DNA of 64,000 nucleotides from Aspergillus flavus (taxonomy: Eukaryota; Ascomycota; Eurotiomycetes; Eurotiales; Aspergillaceae), in assembly GCF_009017415.1 (NCBI RefSeq), contig NC_092410.1, positions 1,054,001 through 1,118,000 of the forward strand, written 5' to 3'. Position 1 is the stretch's first letter. Each line of letters opens with the position of its first letter. Both the position numbers and the translations under genes were made by a program. Positions 1 to 10,183 of this stretch are shown here, piece after piece. A model generated the notes under the pieces. It ran no database searches and was not told the DNA's origin. It saw only the letters and a program-made list of their open reading frames with translations.

Positions 1-788
1 GCTATGCTCTGTTGTGCACAATTGATGAAGACTGTGTTGAGATATAAACAAAGGTATCTCACGGGCTTGGTTGTTATATTCCCCAGAAAGCTCGGATACT
101 TCTATTTAGACAAAGACTATGGCCGTATTCAATTGTATGCATGTAATTGTTGATTTCCGGGATACCTACAAGTACTGTGCGTGGCCGTTCACATAGGGCT
201 GGAAGCATACCACACTCCCTCCGAACAGATATATACGCTCAGTTTCTTAATGAAAGGTTGTAAGACATTCTATATCAGATTCATGCATCTCGAACGATCA
301 TCGATATGTAGCTACTCGCCCATAGCGTGCACTACGAGTCCACTACTGAACTAAAGTTTAGTAGACGTTGAAGATCCCACTTCCATTGTCCATAAATTGG
401 CCCGGGCACTAGATGATATCTTTTAAACAAAATAGATATCGAACTTATGCTCAAGACCATAGCCAATCAGTGCATCCTCGCTTGCTTACTAGGTAGGTTT
501 TCTTGGTAGGTTCATGCATGTACCCCATCTAGATAGCCACCCACGTGAGGAGTCAAGCAATGTGGAGCCCGTCGATAGTCAATTTTATCGGTTACTCACG
601 GTCGCTGGAGATAACCTGCACTCATAAACCTCGACTGGTCCATGAGGAGTCTGTCATCTTGAATATTCTACGTCGTCCATGTTTCAAGAGTACATGCTCA
701 AGAGAACACAACCAAACCAGAAGCTTGAAGCACAGCCCTCACGATAGCCATTTGAAAACCTTGCACTTATCGTTATCGACCCCGCACG
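1..788. other. Left-edge stretch without a gene
   Basis: No coding region is supported here. The only sizeable reading frame (545-859) overlaps the start of qutG in another frame and has no recognisable content. By comparison with the known fungal cluster, the catabolic dehydroquinase qutE would be expected further left, outside the window. This stretch probably holds the qutG promoter. I noticed no exact copy of the QutA/Qa-1F-type palindrome GGATAA-N4-TTATCC. Confidence 0.6.
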
Positions 789-2081
789 ATGACGGTCATG
801 CAGTTCGACCAGGAGCAACTGGACGAAATCTACGCTTTTGCGGTAGACCTCGGTCGTAAAGCAGGCCAGCTCTTACTGGAGAGCATTGAAAAGCGAATCG
901 CGGGTGAGGGAAGCCAGTCGGTGGAAGAAAAAGAAAACGCAGTGGATATTGTGACTCAGACGGATGAAGGTAGCTCTATTGCGCTCTTATCATGATAACA
1001 GCATTTCAAGCGATCTGACGATGTTTGTACAGATGTGGAAGTATTTATCAAGACCGCAATCAACGAGAAATACCCTACTCACAAGTCAGCTAGCCTTCCC
1101 AGTCATTACTAGATAAAACCACTGACAGGCAATCAAAGGTTCCTTGGGGAAGAGACATATGCCAAAGGACAGTCTCGAGACTATCTCATAGACGAACAGC
1201 CAACATGGTGTATTGATCCGTTAGATGGTAAATATCGCGCTTCATATTGAAATTCTCTCCCTGACCATAAGCTCTAGGGACGGTTAACTTCACTCATATT
1301 TTCCCCATGTTTTGTGTCTCCATCGGTTTTATTGTCAACCACAAACCCGTCATTGGTGTCATCTATGCTCCTTTCCAAGACCAACTTTTCTCATCATGTA
1401 TCAACCGAGGCGCCTGGCTCAATGAAAAGCGCCGTCTTCCGCTTATCCACAAGCCGTCTATCCCACCAATGCCCCCTAATGCACCCAGCAAATGTGTCTT
1501 CTCCTGTGAATGGGGAAAGGATCGCCGTGATATTCCCGATGGCAACATGCACCGCAAAATTGAGAGCTTCGTAAACATGGCCGCTGAGATTGGAGGGAGG
1601 AATGGAAAGGGAGGAATGGTCCATGGTGTCCGGAGTCTGGGGAGTGCGACGTTGGATTTGGCGTATACTGCGATGGGATCGTTTGATATCTGGTGGGAGG
1701 GTGGCTGTTGGGAATGGTGAGTCCCCGTCTCCTGCATTTTGCAATGACCTCTTTTGTCTTGTGTAGTATCAGTCTGACTGGCCTAGGGACGTTGCTGCTG
1801 GAATTGCGATTCTCCTTGAAGCGGGTGGCCTGGTCACAACTGCTAATCCACCAGCGGATCCTGAAACTGCCCCGATTGAGGACGTGCGACTGGGCAGTCG
1901 CTTGTACTTGGCTATTAGGTAGGATATCCTGCGAGGACTTGAGTAGTAACTGATGGCTAACTTTAATTCAAGACCTGCAGGACCGTCGGCAACCGAGACC
2001 GGCCGACAGACACAGGAGAGAACAGTGAGGGAGGTATGGAAGCGTGTACGGCAGCTCGAATACACACGGCCTGGTGCTTAA
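789..2081 (+). CDS. qutG: QutG-like inositol monophosphatase family protein
   Basis: Six exons (789-969, 1033-1084, 1139-1227, 1278-1716, 1787-1918, 1973-2081) join in frame to 333 aa, the usual length for fungal QutG. The metal and substrate motifs of the inositol monophosphatase fold are in order: GEET after the third exon begins, then WCIDPLDGTVNFTH (metal-binding DPxDxT, assembled across the third intron), and WEWDVAAG near the C-terminus (WDxAAG, assembled across the fourth intron). QutG and its Neurospora counterpart qa-X are quinate-induced members of the cluster whose exact substrate is unsettled, so phosphatase activity is family inference. The gene is convergent with qutB, with 176 bp between their stops. 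A second in-frame ATG at 798 could also be the start. Confidence 0.88.
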
Positions 2082-2257
2082 CTCTTTCCTCGAGCTTTGT
2101 AAATCTCCTGGCTTTCCTAGGGATCATATAGACGACCGGACCTTATAGAAGGACTCGTTTTTGTTCATAACGACATATCTAATTTTATCACATATGCTAT
2201 GCTCTAGGGTATGCTATATACAAGAATCATGTATAGAAAATGTAATAAGAAAGAAAA

Positions 2258-3307
2258 TCAAAGATTAGACTTGGACGACCTTTCAGCCAGCGACTGCGCC
2301 ACCATATCCTTGACCTTCTCCACCACACCAGGAACAGCAACCACATCCTGACCAGTCCAGAGACGGGCCTGTTCCAAGCCTTGCCAGATCAATGCCTCTG
2401 AACCCAAGATAACCCTCCAGCCACTCGTCGAAGCGAGCTCTGCAATTTCCGTCCAGGGAACGGGGTGATAGCACATCTCCAGAATTACGCCCTTGAACTC
2501 ATCAGAGGAAGGTGCCTCACCCAGGAAAGCCTGGAGCACCTGTCGGGCGTTGATTTCCTCAGGGGTCTTCGGTGGGTAGTTGGGAATACCCGAGACAATG
2601 GCCACGGGCGCCTCAAGAGAGGCTGCCACGGCGGGATCAGTGACATGAATGAGGGGAGCTTGTGTCGAAGTAGGGTTCCGTTCCTTGTCTTCGTTCAGAA
2701 TAGTTGCGACTTCCGACGCGTCGCGGTTCACAATGTAGATCTTGCTAGCACCGAGCCATTTGCGTAGTACGTAAATCGCAGAGCGAGCCGTGCCGCCTCC
2801 ACCGACGATCAAGGCAGGCTTGTTCTGGAATATTTCCGCGGATGGGGAGTTCTGCAGCAAGGCTTCCCGGATGCCAATGCAGTCGGTGTTTGTGCCGACA
2901 TAGGAGCGGCTACCGTCTTGTTCCTCGCGTAAGAAGATGGTGTTACAGGCTCCAGCTTGTCTTGCGTCCTCGGTGAGGTCGTCCAGGTGAGGCATGATGG
3001 CTACCTTGTGTGGCATGGTGACAGAGGAGCCGACGAACTTGGGGTTGGCTTTGATGGCGGCTAAGTATTTATCGATTGGAGGTGACAGAGTGTATGGGGG
3101 AGGGTAAGTCGCAGATGTGCCATAGACGCTGGATAGAGGAATCTGGGCCCAGTTCAAACCCAGTGTGCTGTAGACGGTCTTATGGAGTGGTGGGGAGAGG
3201 GAGTTCAGCAAAGGATGGCCATAGAGATATGCAACACCATCCAGTTCAGCTGGACAGGTAATAGGCTCCTCAGGCCGAGTATCGTTCACAATCTGTGGTG
3301 CTGCCAT
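2258..3307 (-). CDS. qutB: Quinate dehydrogenase (shikimate dehydrogenase-like)
   Basis: A single exon of 349 aa; the ATG at 3307 (MAAPQIVN) is chosen because the 38 upstream in-frame residues look like translated leader. It belongs to the AroE/shikimate dehydrogenase superfamily and would oxidise quinate to 3-dehydroquinate with NAD, the first catabolic step. Visible motifs are the substrate-binding LSPPLHKT, the catalytic-lysine segment VTMPHK, the NTDCIG aspartate region, the nucleotide-binding glycine-rich VGGGGTARSA, and VNRD at the end of the second Rossmann strand. Unlike the pentafunctional AROM protein it is free-standing. Its position beside qutG and divergent from qutD argues for quinate rather than shikimate as the main substrate; cofactor choice is inference. 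Confidence 0.9.
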   Translation of the reverse strand: MAAPQIVNDTRPEEPITCPAELDGVAYLYGHPLLNSLSPPLHKTVYSTLGLNWAQIPLSSVYGTSATYPPPYTLSPPIDKYLAAIKANPKFVGSSVTMPHKVAIMPHLDDLTEDARQAGACNTIFLREEQDGSRSYVGTNTDCIGIREALLQNSPSAEIFQNKPALIVGGGGTARSAIYVLRKWLGASKIYIVNRDASEVATILNEDKERNPTSTQAPLIHVTDPAVAASLEAPVAIVSGIPNYPPKTPEEINARQVLQAFLGEAPSSDEFKGVILEMCYHPVPWTEIAELASTSGWRVILGSEALIWQGLEQARLWTGQDVVAVPGVVEKVKDMVAQSLAERSSKSNL

Positions 3308-4690
3308 TGTGACGGAAGGTGAAACTGACGGTATAGTCGATCGTCGGAAAGAGATAGATTGGGTATCTGGCAGTATATAAAATGATGTACAGCAAGAGAG
3401 GAAGGAAGACAAGTATGCCACCAGTTCGTTTAACTAATACGAAAATTGTTAGTTCATTTTTCATCCGACGAGAATGAAAGCCAATGGTCGTTTGAGGATT
3501 CCACAACTCAAGCAAGGCGGCGGAGAAACGTTTAAGAATTTAGTTGGGCCCGTGACTGTTCCGAGATAAATTTAACCCAGCGGAACTTCTCCGTCAGTAG
3601 TCGTCGTTCCCCTCCTCCGAGATCGCACTCCACTTGCTCTGTATTTTGCTCCACAAGGTGTCAAGATACTTCCACTACGGCTCATCTAGACGAGATATAC
3701 CGCCTGTCCCATCGTTGCTACAACACGCATCGTGATCGAGATGCTTTGTCTTGGTGCAACGTATGCAGCCAACCGCCACTGAAGATGGATATCCTTGGTA
3801 TGCCCAGAAGCCGTCCAACTTTAACCTAATTCTAACTTTCTGCAGAACAATTGCCGGGGAGAACGCTTTTCCCGGGCTAAGTTTGACCTCGTTTCGCTTA
3901 ATCTTGTTCAGCCAGTGGCCACACTGACCCCCATGGGGAATACATCGGTAGAGAAACTTTCCCGGCGAAGTACTTTCCCCAGCCACCGATGACATCTAGC
4001 CAATGACTATTGGCCGTTATTTCACCTGGATGGTCCATGACTCCATGTACTTCTTAGGGGGAAGCCTGGGGTTGCCCCTGTACTAGCCCTATCTAGTCTG
4101 GGGTTTCCTCCCCTTGAGAACACTAAGTTACTAAGGTCGTTATTATACTTTATAGTTCTTGGGTTCCTTGGCTTCCCCACAAATGCTCGCCAGCATTGCG
4201 GTCTTAGTCCCACACAACACTTGAGCGGAATCGGAGCGGCGTGCCAACAACCATGGCAGAGATTTCATTGCGACTGGTAGAGTCATTCTGGCTTGGCTCC
4301 CTCGTAGTACACACAACAAAGTTTAACAGCGTCTGGGCAAGAGGAAACGAGGACCAAAAACTACCTTCCTCCACGTGCCTACAAGGAAATTAAATTCGTT
4401 TTGCCGCCCATCACTTAACAGGCGTGGAAAAACAATCCATCTCCGCAACCCCAGGCTGCTTTCAGCTCGCACCCCGGATTTTCGTTCCACGTTCCATAAA
4501 CAAGGGCGTTGTCGTCTAGCGTGGGGATAGAGTATAAGTATTTAGATCCCTGACACGCGGCACTTCTTTTTCATCTTTCTCATCACACTTGTTTTCTTAT
4601 TTCTCACACGCACTCTCAATCCCTGTGTATCTGACCTGAGTTGTTGAGAGAAACTCTGATCACCTCATCAAGAGTGACCACACTGTCACC
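3308..4690. promoter_or_regulatory. Divergent qutB-qutD promoter with CreA-type hexamers
   Basis: This 1.38-kb divergent intergenic region should hold the promoters of both genes. I see several matches to the CreA carbon-repressor consensus SYGGRG: CTGGGG at 4066-4071 and 4098-4103, CCCCAG (minus strand) at 3977-3982 and 4449-4454, and GTGGGG at 4521-4526. The pair at 4066 and 4098 is closely spaced, as functional CreA sites often are. A TATA-like TATAAGTA lies at 4533-4540, about 150 nt before the qutD ATG. No exact GGATAA-N4-TTATCC activator site was noticed. Hexamers this short occur by chance, so the assignment is tentative. Reading frames inside (for example 3675-3995 minus) have no recognisable content. 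Confidence 0.4.
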
Positions 4691-6437
4691 ATGTCTATCC
4701 TCTCTCTAGTCGAGGATAGACCAACTCCCAAGGAGGTGTACAACTGGAAGATTTACCTCCTCGCAGCTGTTGCCTCATGCACGTCTTGTATGATCGGATA
4801 TGATAGTGCCTTCATTGGTACAACTATATCTCTCCAGTCATTCAAGGATGAGTTTGATTGGGACTCCATGTCTGCCGCGCACCAAGACCTAGTGAGCTCC
4901 AACATTGTCTCTCTCTACCAGGCGGGTGCATTCTTTGGTGCATTCTTCGCCTATCCTATCGGTCATTTTTGGGGTCGAAAATGGGGCCTGATGGTCTCTG
5001 CTTTAATATTTACATTGGGTGCCGGCATAATGCTGGGTACTAATGGCGACCGTGGATTTGGTTTACTTTATGGAGGACGAGTGCTTGCTGGCTTGGGAGT
5101 GGGAGCTGGCTCCAATATCACTCCTATTTATATCTCCGAGTTATCTCCACCGGCGATCAGAGGACGGTTGGTTGGGGTTTACGAATTGGGGTGGCAAATT
5201 GGTGGGCTTGTAGGCTTTTGGATCTGTGTAGGTTTTTCCTATTTTATTATATTTCCTACACACTATCGACACAGCTAACCCTATCTGGTAGTACGGCGTT
5301 GATGAAACGCTGCCCCCGAGTCATAAGCAGTGGATCATCCCATTCGCTGTCCAGCTGATCCCATCTGGCCTTCTTATTATTGGTGCCCTGTTTTTGAAAG
5401 AGTCTCCACGTTGGCTATTCCTGCGGGGACGTCGAGAGGAAGCAATCAAAAACCTCTGCTGGATTCGCCAACTCCCAGAAGACCACGTCTACATGATTGA
5501 GGAGATCGGTGCTATTGACCAGACCCTAGAACACCAGCGTGCAACTATTGGTCTGGGTTTCTGGAAGCCGTTCGCTGCGGCATGGACGAACAAGAAGATA
5601 CTGTATCGCCTCTTCCTTGGTAGCATGCTGTTCTTTTGGCAGAATGGTTCAGGAATCAACGCCATCAACTATTATTCTCCTACCGTCTTCAAAAGCATTG
5701 GTGTCACAGGTTCGAACACAAGCTTGTTCACCACGGGTATCTTTGGTGTCGTGAAGACCGTGGTGACATTTATCTGGCTTCTTTGGCTGATTGACCGTGT
5801 GGGACGACGTTTGCTCCTCCTCATTGGTGCCGCCGGTGGCTCGATCTGTTTGTGGATCGTGGGCGCATATATCAAAATCGCTAGGCCTTCAGAAAGAGAG
5901 AACAAGCAGATGGATGGCGGTGGCATTGCTGCTATGTTCTTCTTCTATCTGTGGACAGTGTTTTATACCCCTTCCTGGAACGGTACCCCATGGGTTATTA
6001 ACTCGGTAAGCTTGTTCTCCGGCTTCTGTGACTGCCATATTAGTAAACTCTCTTCTAATAGCTTCGTCCTTTAGGAAATGTTCGATCCCAACATTCGATC
6101 GCTTGCGCAAGCCTGCGCGGCAGGGTCCAACTGGCTCTGGAACTTCCTCATCTCCCGGTTCACTCCACAGATGTTTGCCAAGATGGACTACGGGGTGTAC
6201 TTCTTTTTCGCGTCTCTCATGATCCTGTCCATCATCTTTGTGTTCTTCCTCATTCCAGAGACGAAGGGTATCCCACTGGAGAGTATGGACCGTCTTTTTG
6301 AGACCCAGCCGATTTGGCGTGCTCACGGGACTCTCCTCAAACAAATTCGCGAAGATGAGGAACGGTTTCGTCATGACTTGGAGGATTCCGGCTTTGTGAA
6401 GAGCACCGATAGGCAAGTGGAGGTCGTGGATGCTTAA
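4691..6437 (+). CDS. qutD: Quinate permease, MFS sugar-transporter family
   Basis: Three exons (4691-5227, 5292-6005, 6075-6437) give 537 aa, close to the known QutD length. The protein is a 12-helix sugar porter of the plasma membrane. Family signatures are visible: the GRKWGL loop between helices 2 and 3, GGRVLAGLGVGAGSN, PAIRGR, the helix-6 exit motif KESPRWLF, NGSGINAINYYSP in helix 7, a DRVGRR loop, and the closing PETKG. The splice junctions restore WICYGVDET and NSEMFDPN, which supports both introns. It would import quinate for the pathway and diverges from qutB across a shared control region. Substrate identity rests on cluster context, because hexose porters share these motifs. Confidence 0.9.
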
Positions 6438-6690
6438 TGTTGTTTTCAATCCTGAATGTTGCATTGCTCTGTCTCATGTGAATCTTATGATCTCCAACAG
6501 CTGGGCCTGACGATGTCGAATGCTGTGTGACGGCCCACATTCCAGATGCGAATGAGCTCTGTTGGAAAACCTGTGATAATCATTTATTATATAAACCTAG
6601 CTATACCCTACCTGGACGTGTTGTCTTTCTTTGTTTCTGGTCCGTTTCCTTCAGGCTGTTTCATCTCCATGACCTTGTATTACTCATTAA

Positions 6691-7788
6691 TTAACGGTTT
6701 CCCTCAAGGATGGTCTGATCTAGTTCGATTGTCTCTCCAGTCTCTAGTGCCTTTCGCACAGCCTGGCATACAAGTAATGCCCTCAGGCCTTCTTCACCGG
6801 AACAACTAGGCTCAGCTTTGCCTTGGATAACATCGACGAAATGGGCAAGCTGCAAATCGAAAGGAGTCGCTTCTTCCACATCAAACTTCTCGACCGTCAA
6901 TGGTTGGTTCCAGCTCTTGTCCGGACGGCCATCGTAACTCCAGCGCGTCATATCTGGGACACTGAGGGAGGCGTCCGAACCAAAGATGCGGTAAAAGTCT
7001 GCACCAGAAGAACACTTGGGAATGAGCGGATTCTCGCCGGTGCCGGCTTCAAAGTTGTGTGGAGAGGGAGTAGCATCGCAGACAAGGAAGGTACCGACAA
7101 CGCCTGAAGCGAACCGGAGCGTCAGTGCAGCACCCTCCTCTGCCTCATGAGGGGGGTTAGGGCGCTGCGAGAGGGTTTTCTCAGCGTGAACGCGCACAAT
7201 GGGGCCGAACAGGTGGTGCATAATGTCAATATCATGCACAAGGTTGATCGGAACAACACCACCCGACGACCGAGCACGACGCCAGTCACCTGGAGGCGCA
7301 AAGTATTCTTCTGGTTTGAACAATGTCCACAGGCCGTTGATAGCGATAACCTGGCCCAGAGAACCGGCATCCAATATCTGCTTCGTCTTTAGGACATACG
7401 GGTTGAACCGACGGTGGTGTCCGACCAGCAGCTTGAGATGGGCGTTCTCCGACCGCTGCCCAAATTGTAGCAGTGTTAGGCCATTTTCGATGCTGTCACT
7501 GACTGGTTTCTCGACTAGAACGTGGATACCACTGGCTAGGAGCTGTCGCGACACGGGGACGTGGGTGTGGTTGGGCGTGCAAACAATGGCTGCATCGGGC
7601 TTGGGAATAGCCTGCAGCATGGCTTCGACAGTTGGATAGTAGCTCGTTTGTAGCTCCTGCGCTACCCTGGCAGCATTGGGAAGCGGATCGATGAGCGCTA
7701 CGAGCTCTGTGTCTGGATTGGAGATAACGGATTTGGCATGTCGAGGGCCAATCAGGCCTGCGCCGACGACGACAACTCTTAGAACCAT
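6691..7788 (-). CDS. Gfo/Idh/MocA family NAD(P)-dependent oxidoreductase inside the qut cluster
   Basis: A single exon of 365 aa. The ATG at 7788 is chosen because it places the Rossmann strand VLRVVVVGAGLIGPRHA directly at the N-terminus; 74 upstream in-frame residues look like leader. The GxGxxG loop binds NAD(P), VLVEKPVS carries the family's catalytic lysine (EKP motif), and the C-terminal alpha/beta domain with GHHRRFNPYV and DIDIMHHLFG fits inositol/glucose dehydrogenase-like enzymes. It lies between qutD (convergent, 253 bp apart) and qutC (divergent, 654 bp). It is not one of the seven classical qut genes as I know them. Possible roles are oxidation of a related cyclitol or sugar acid, or recycling of a dead-end intermediate; the substrate cannot be read from sequence. 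Confidence 0.85.
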   Translation of the reverse strand: MVLRVVVVGAGLIGPRHAKSVISNPDTELVALIDPLPNAARVAQELQTSYYPTVEAMLQAIPKPDAAIVCTPNHTHVPVSRQLLASGIHVLVEKPVSDSIENGLTLLQFGQRSENAHLKLLVGHHRRFNPYVLKTKQILDAGSLGQVIAINGLWTLFKPEEYFAPPGDWRRARSSGGVVPINLVHDIDIMHHLFGPIVRVHAEKTLSQRPNPPHEAEEGAALTLRFASGVVGTFLVCDATPSPHNFEAGTGENPLIPKCSSGADFYRIFGSDASLSVPDMTRWSYDGRPDKSWNQPLTVEKFDVEEATPFDLQLAHFVDVIQGKAEPSCSGEEGLRALLVCQAVRKALETGETIELDQTILEGNR

Positions 7789-8442
7789 TTTGGAGGTGCT
7801 ATTGGAGGAATCACTGGGGAGATGTATTGGTGTGAGCAAATAGGGGAAAAGAAAACATGTGTATATGATATATTTGTTGAACAGAAGATTGTTGACGAAT
7901 CGGGCCATACCACACGATTTCGGGATAAATTCAGGGCCAAGCGAAACTTCATTGCCGAGGAAAGACCTTAACCTACCCATTGTAATTGGTTTTGGGGTTA
8001 CCAAGCTCACAGCCGGTTAAATGCAGCGGGGAAAGCGCTTAGCCGGCGGTTCTTCTCTTAGTGTTTCCTGCGGTGGAACCTCAGCCCTAATGCATTGGCA
8101 GAGTTATCTTCCATAATACATGCACAGGAATGGCCTTGTGAATCGTTCTTCCAGGGCAGAGTGAGATAAAATGTATTTATTAATAACACAAAGACCAGCG
8201 TAGACAGCGATGCCAAGTGAACTGTAGGATACTGCCATTGTGATTAACACCTACGTCAACTGAACACGAGACATGACGCGGCAGTTCGCGTGTCTTTAGC
8301 AGTTTCATACTTTTGTTATCACCTCCAAGTGAATCGCGATCACGGCCACGTCCTTCTCTTATAACATCTCTACCACTTTCTCTTCATCTACTGCTTCCTA
8401 CTTGCTCTGTATCTCCCATTATTACAGCAACTGCTTTTCACG
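7789..8442. promoter_or_regulatory. Divergent oxidoreductase-qutC intergenic region
   Basis: This 654-bp region separates two divergent genes and presumably holds both promoters. No exact quinate-activator palindrome was seen; isolated GATAA elements occur near 7923 and 8164. The last about 100 nt before qutC are rich in C and T, as is common just upstream of highly expressed Aspergillus genes. Confidence 0.4.
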
Positions 8443-9543
8443 ATGCCTAACCGTCTCGGAATTGGTTCCATGTCCCTGGGGCGCCCGGGAATCCACGATC
8501 TGCCAACCAAGCTGCACCAGGCCTCTCAGTTCGGCTACAAGGGCATCGAGCTATTCTTTGACGATCTTGACCACTTGGCCAAGTTGCTCTTTGATGGAGA
8601 TCATATTTTAGCTGCTCATCATGTACGCCAGCTTTGTGTTTCGCTGGGCCTCTCTATCATCTGTCTGCAGCCCTTTTGGCACTACGAGGGGCTTCTGGAT
8701 CGCACTGAGCACGAGCGTCTTCTCACTGAAAAGCTTCCCAAGTGGTTTGAGCTTGCACGCATTCTGGATACAGATCTCATTCAGATCCCATCTAACTTTC
8801 TCCCCGCCGATGCTCAGACAGGCCAGCCCCGCACCACAGGTGACATGTCTGTCATTGTCTCAGATCTTCAGAAGATCGCCGATCTTGGCCTTCAGCAGTC
8901 TCCCCCCTTTCGTTTTGTCTACGAAGCCCTAGCATGGGGTAACCACATCAACAAATGGGAAGACTCCTGGGAAGTTGTAGAGCGGGTCAACCGTCCAAAC
9001 TTTGGAATTTGTCTTGACACCTTCAATATCGCTGGACGGGTGTATGCCGATCCCACATCTCCCACAGGAAAGACGCCTAATGCGGAAGCCGACCTCCAGG
9101 CATCTATCGCCCGCCTGCGAACTCGCATCGACCTCTCAAAGGTTTTCTATGTTCAAATCGTGGATGGCGAACGCCTGAGTACCCCTCTGGACGAATCTCA
9201 CCCATTCTATGTCAAGGGTCAGCCCTCCCGCATGAACTGGTCGCGTAACGCACGCCTGTTTGCCTTTGAAGAGGACCGTGGTGGATACTTACCCGTCTTG
9301 GACGTCGCTAAAGCCTTCTTCGATATTGGCTTCGAGGGCTGGGTTTCCCTGGAATTGTTCAACAGAAGCTTGGCTGATCCTGACCCATCTACGCCTCGCA
9401 ATCATGCCAAAAGAGGGTTTGAGTCTTGGAAGAAACTGGTCGCTGCCTTGAAGCTCAATACCGGTGATGCTTCTATGGTGCATGGTCTTGACGGTACAAT
9501 TTCACCATCGACTTCTGCTTTGCCTGTGCAGCATCGCCTTTAG
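8443..9543 (+). CDS. qutC: 3-dehydroshikimate dehydratase
   Basis: A single exon of 366 aa starting MPNRLGIGSMSLGRPG. It belongs to the xylose-isomerase-like TIM-barrel group (AP endonuclease 2 superfamily) and dehydrates 3-dehydroshikimate to protocatechuate, feeding the beta-ketoadipate pathway. Family features are the opening IGSMSLGRPGIHDLP, KGIELFFDDLDHLAKLLFDGD early on, LQPFWHYEGL, FVYEALAWGNHINKW carrying a likely metal-binding glutamate, GICLDTFNI with the next metal ligand, and GWVSLELFNRS with a late glutamate. Length fits fungal QutC/Qa-4. It is the right-hand member of the cluster here; the next gene is unrelated. The last about 30 residues (after LKLNTGD) look low in conservation. 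Confidence 0.9.
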   Translation: MPNRLGIGSMSLGRPGIHDLPTKLHQASQFGYKGIELFFDDLDHLAKLLFDGDHILAAHHVRQLCVSLGLSIICLQPFWHYEGLLDRTEHERLLTEKLPKWFELARILDTDLIQIPSNFLPADAQTGQPRTTGDMSVIVSDLQKIADLGLQQSPPFRFVYEALAWGNHINKWEDSWEVVERVNRPNFGICLDTFNIAGRVYADPTSPTGKTPNAEADLQASIARLRTRIDLSKVFYVQIVDGERLSTPLDESHPFYVKGQPSRMNWSRNARLFAFEEDRGGYLPVLDVAKAFFDIGFEGWVSLELFNRSLADPDPSTPRNHAKRGFESWKKLVAALKLNTGDASMVHGLDGTISPSTSALPVQHRL

Positions 9544-10183
9544 CGCCGCTTCCTGCTTCTTTACGTTTTCTTTTTCTTCCACTTCGGGCGTTGGTTTTTA
9601 ACGGGTTTAATGCTTTGACATATCTGTCCTTTCACGGCATCTTCACAGCGTATGTCCTCTAGTCTTGTTTCTTCCTGGCCTTATGGCTTGTAATGATTGT
9701 ACATTATGATGGAAATACCCGAATGGAAACAGCCACCAGGCTTACTGTCGAAAATCGCTCACCTTGCCATACATTCTCCTGATAAACGCGGGGGATCGTA
9801 ATTCCAGCTTCATAATTAATATCTTACCAAGGGAAATTAACTAGATTTACAGGACTTAGTTGAGTCTGTCCAGCTCTATCTCAAGTTCTCTAGTCGGCTT
9901 GTCTGCTGGTCACGAGGTGGTTCACTCACATGATTTCACTTCGTCTAGTCACGCTTCACGCAACTCTCGCAACAAGGAGCAAGCAATAAATTATTGACTG
10001 AGACACCTTTGCACAAGAATATATTCAATACTTAACTTGGCAAGACTGAAAGAAACCACACTTTTGGATGCTACCAAGAATGCACCGCGCCGCATTTTGC
10101 CTGAGTTGTTCCAGCCTTTCTATCTTTAGTATTTCAAGTCTCGTAGTTTCCCATACTTAAATTCCCGGAACTCACATTCAGAT
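9544..10183. other. Gap between the qut cluster and the NLR-like gene
   Basis: This 640-bp A/T-leaning stretch holds the qutC 3' end and the promoter of the NACHT-ankyrin gene. I see no gene or repeat in it. Confidence 0.6.

Noticed and set aside
2258..3421. Long N-terminal version of QutB (387 aa)
   Set aside because: The first 38 residues look like leader and the family begins near MAAPQIVN, so the shorter start was used.
3675..3995. 106-codon frame on the minus strand in the qutB-qutD promoter
   Set aside because: No domain, odd composition, and it sits in a control region between two well-defined genes.
5889..6464. 191-codon frame on the minus strand
   Set aside because: It lies antisense to qutD exons 2 and 3, which have strong family motifs; a shadow frame.
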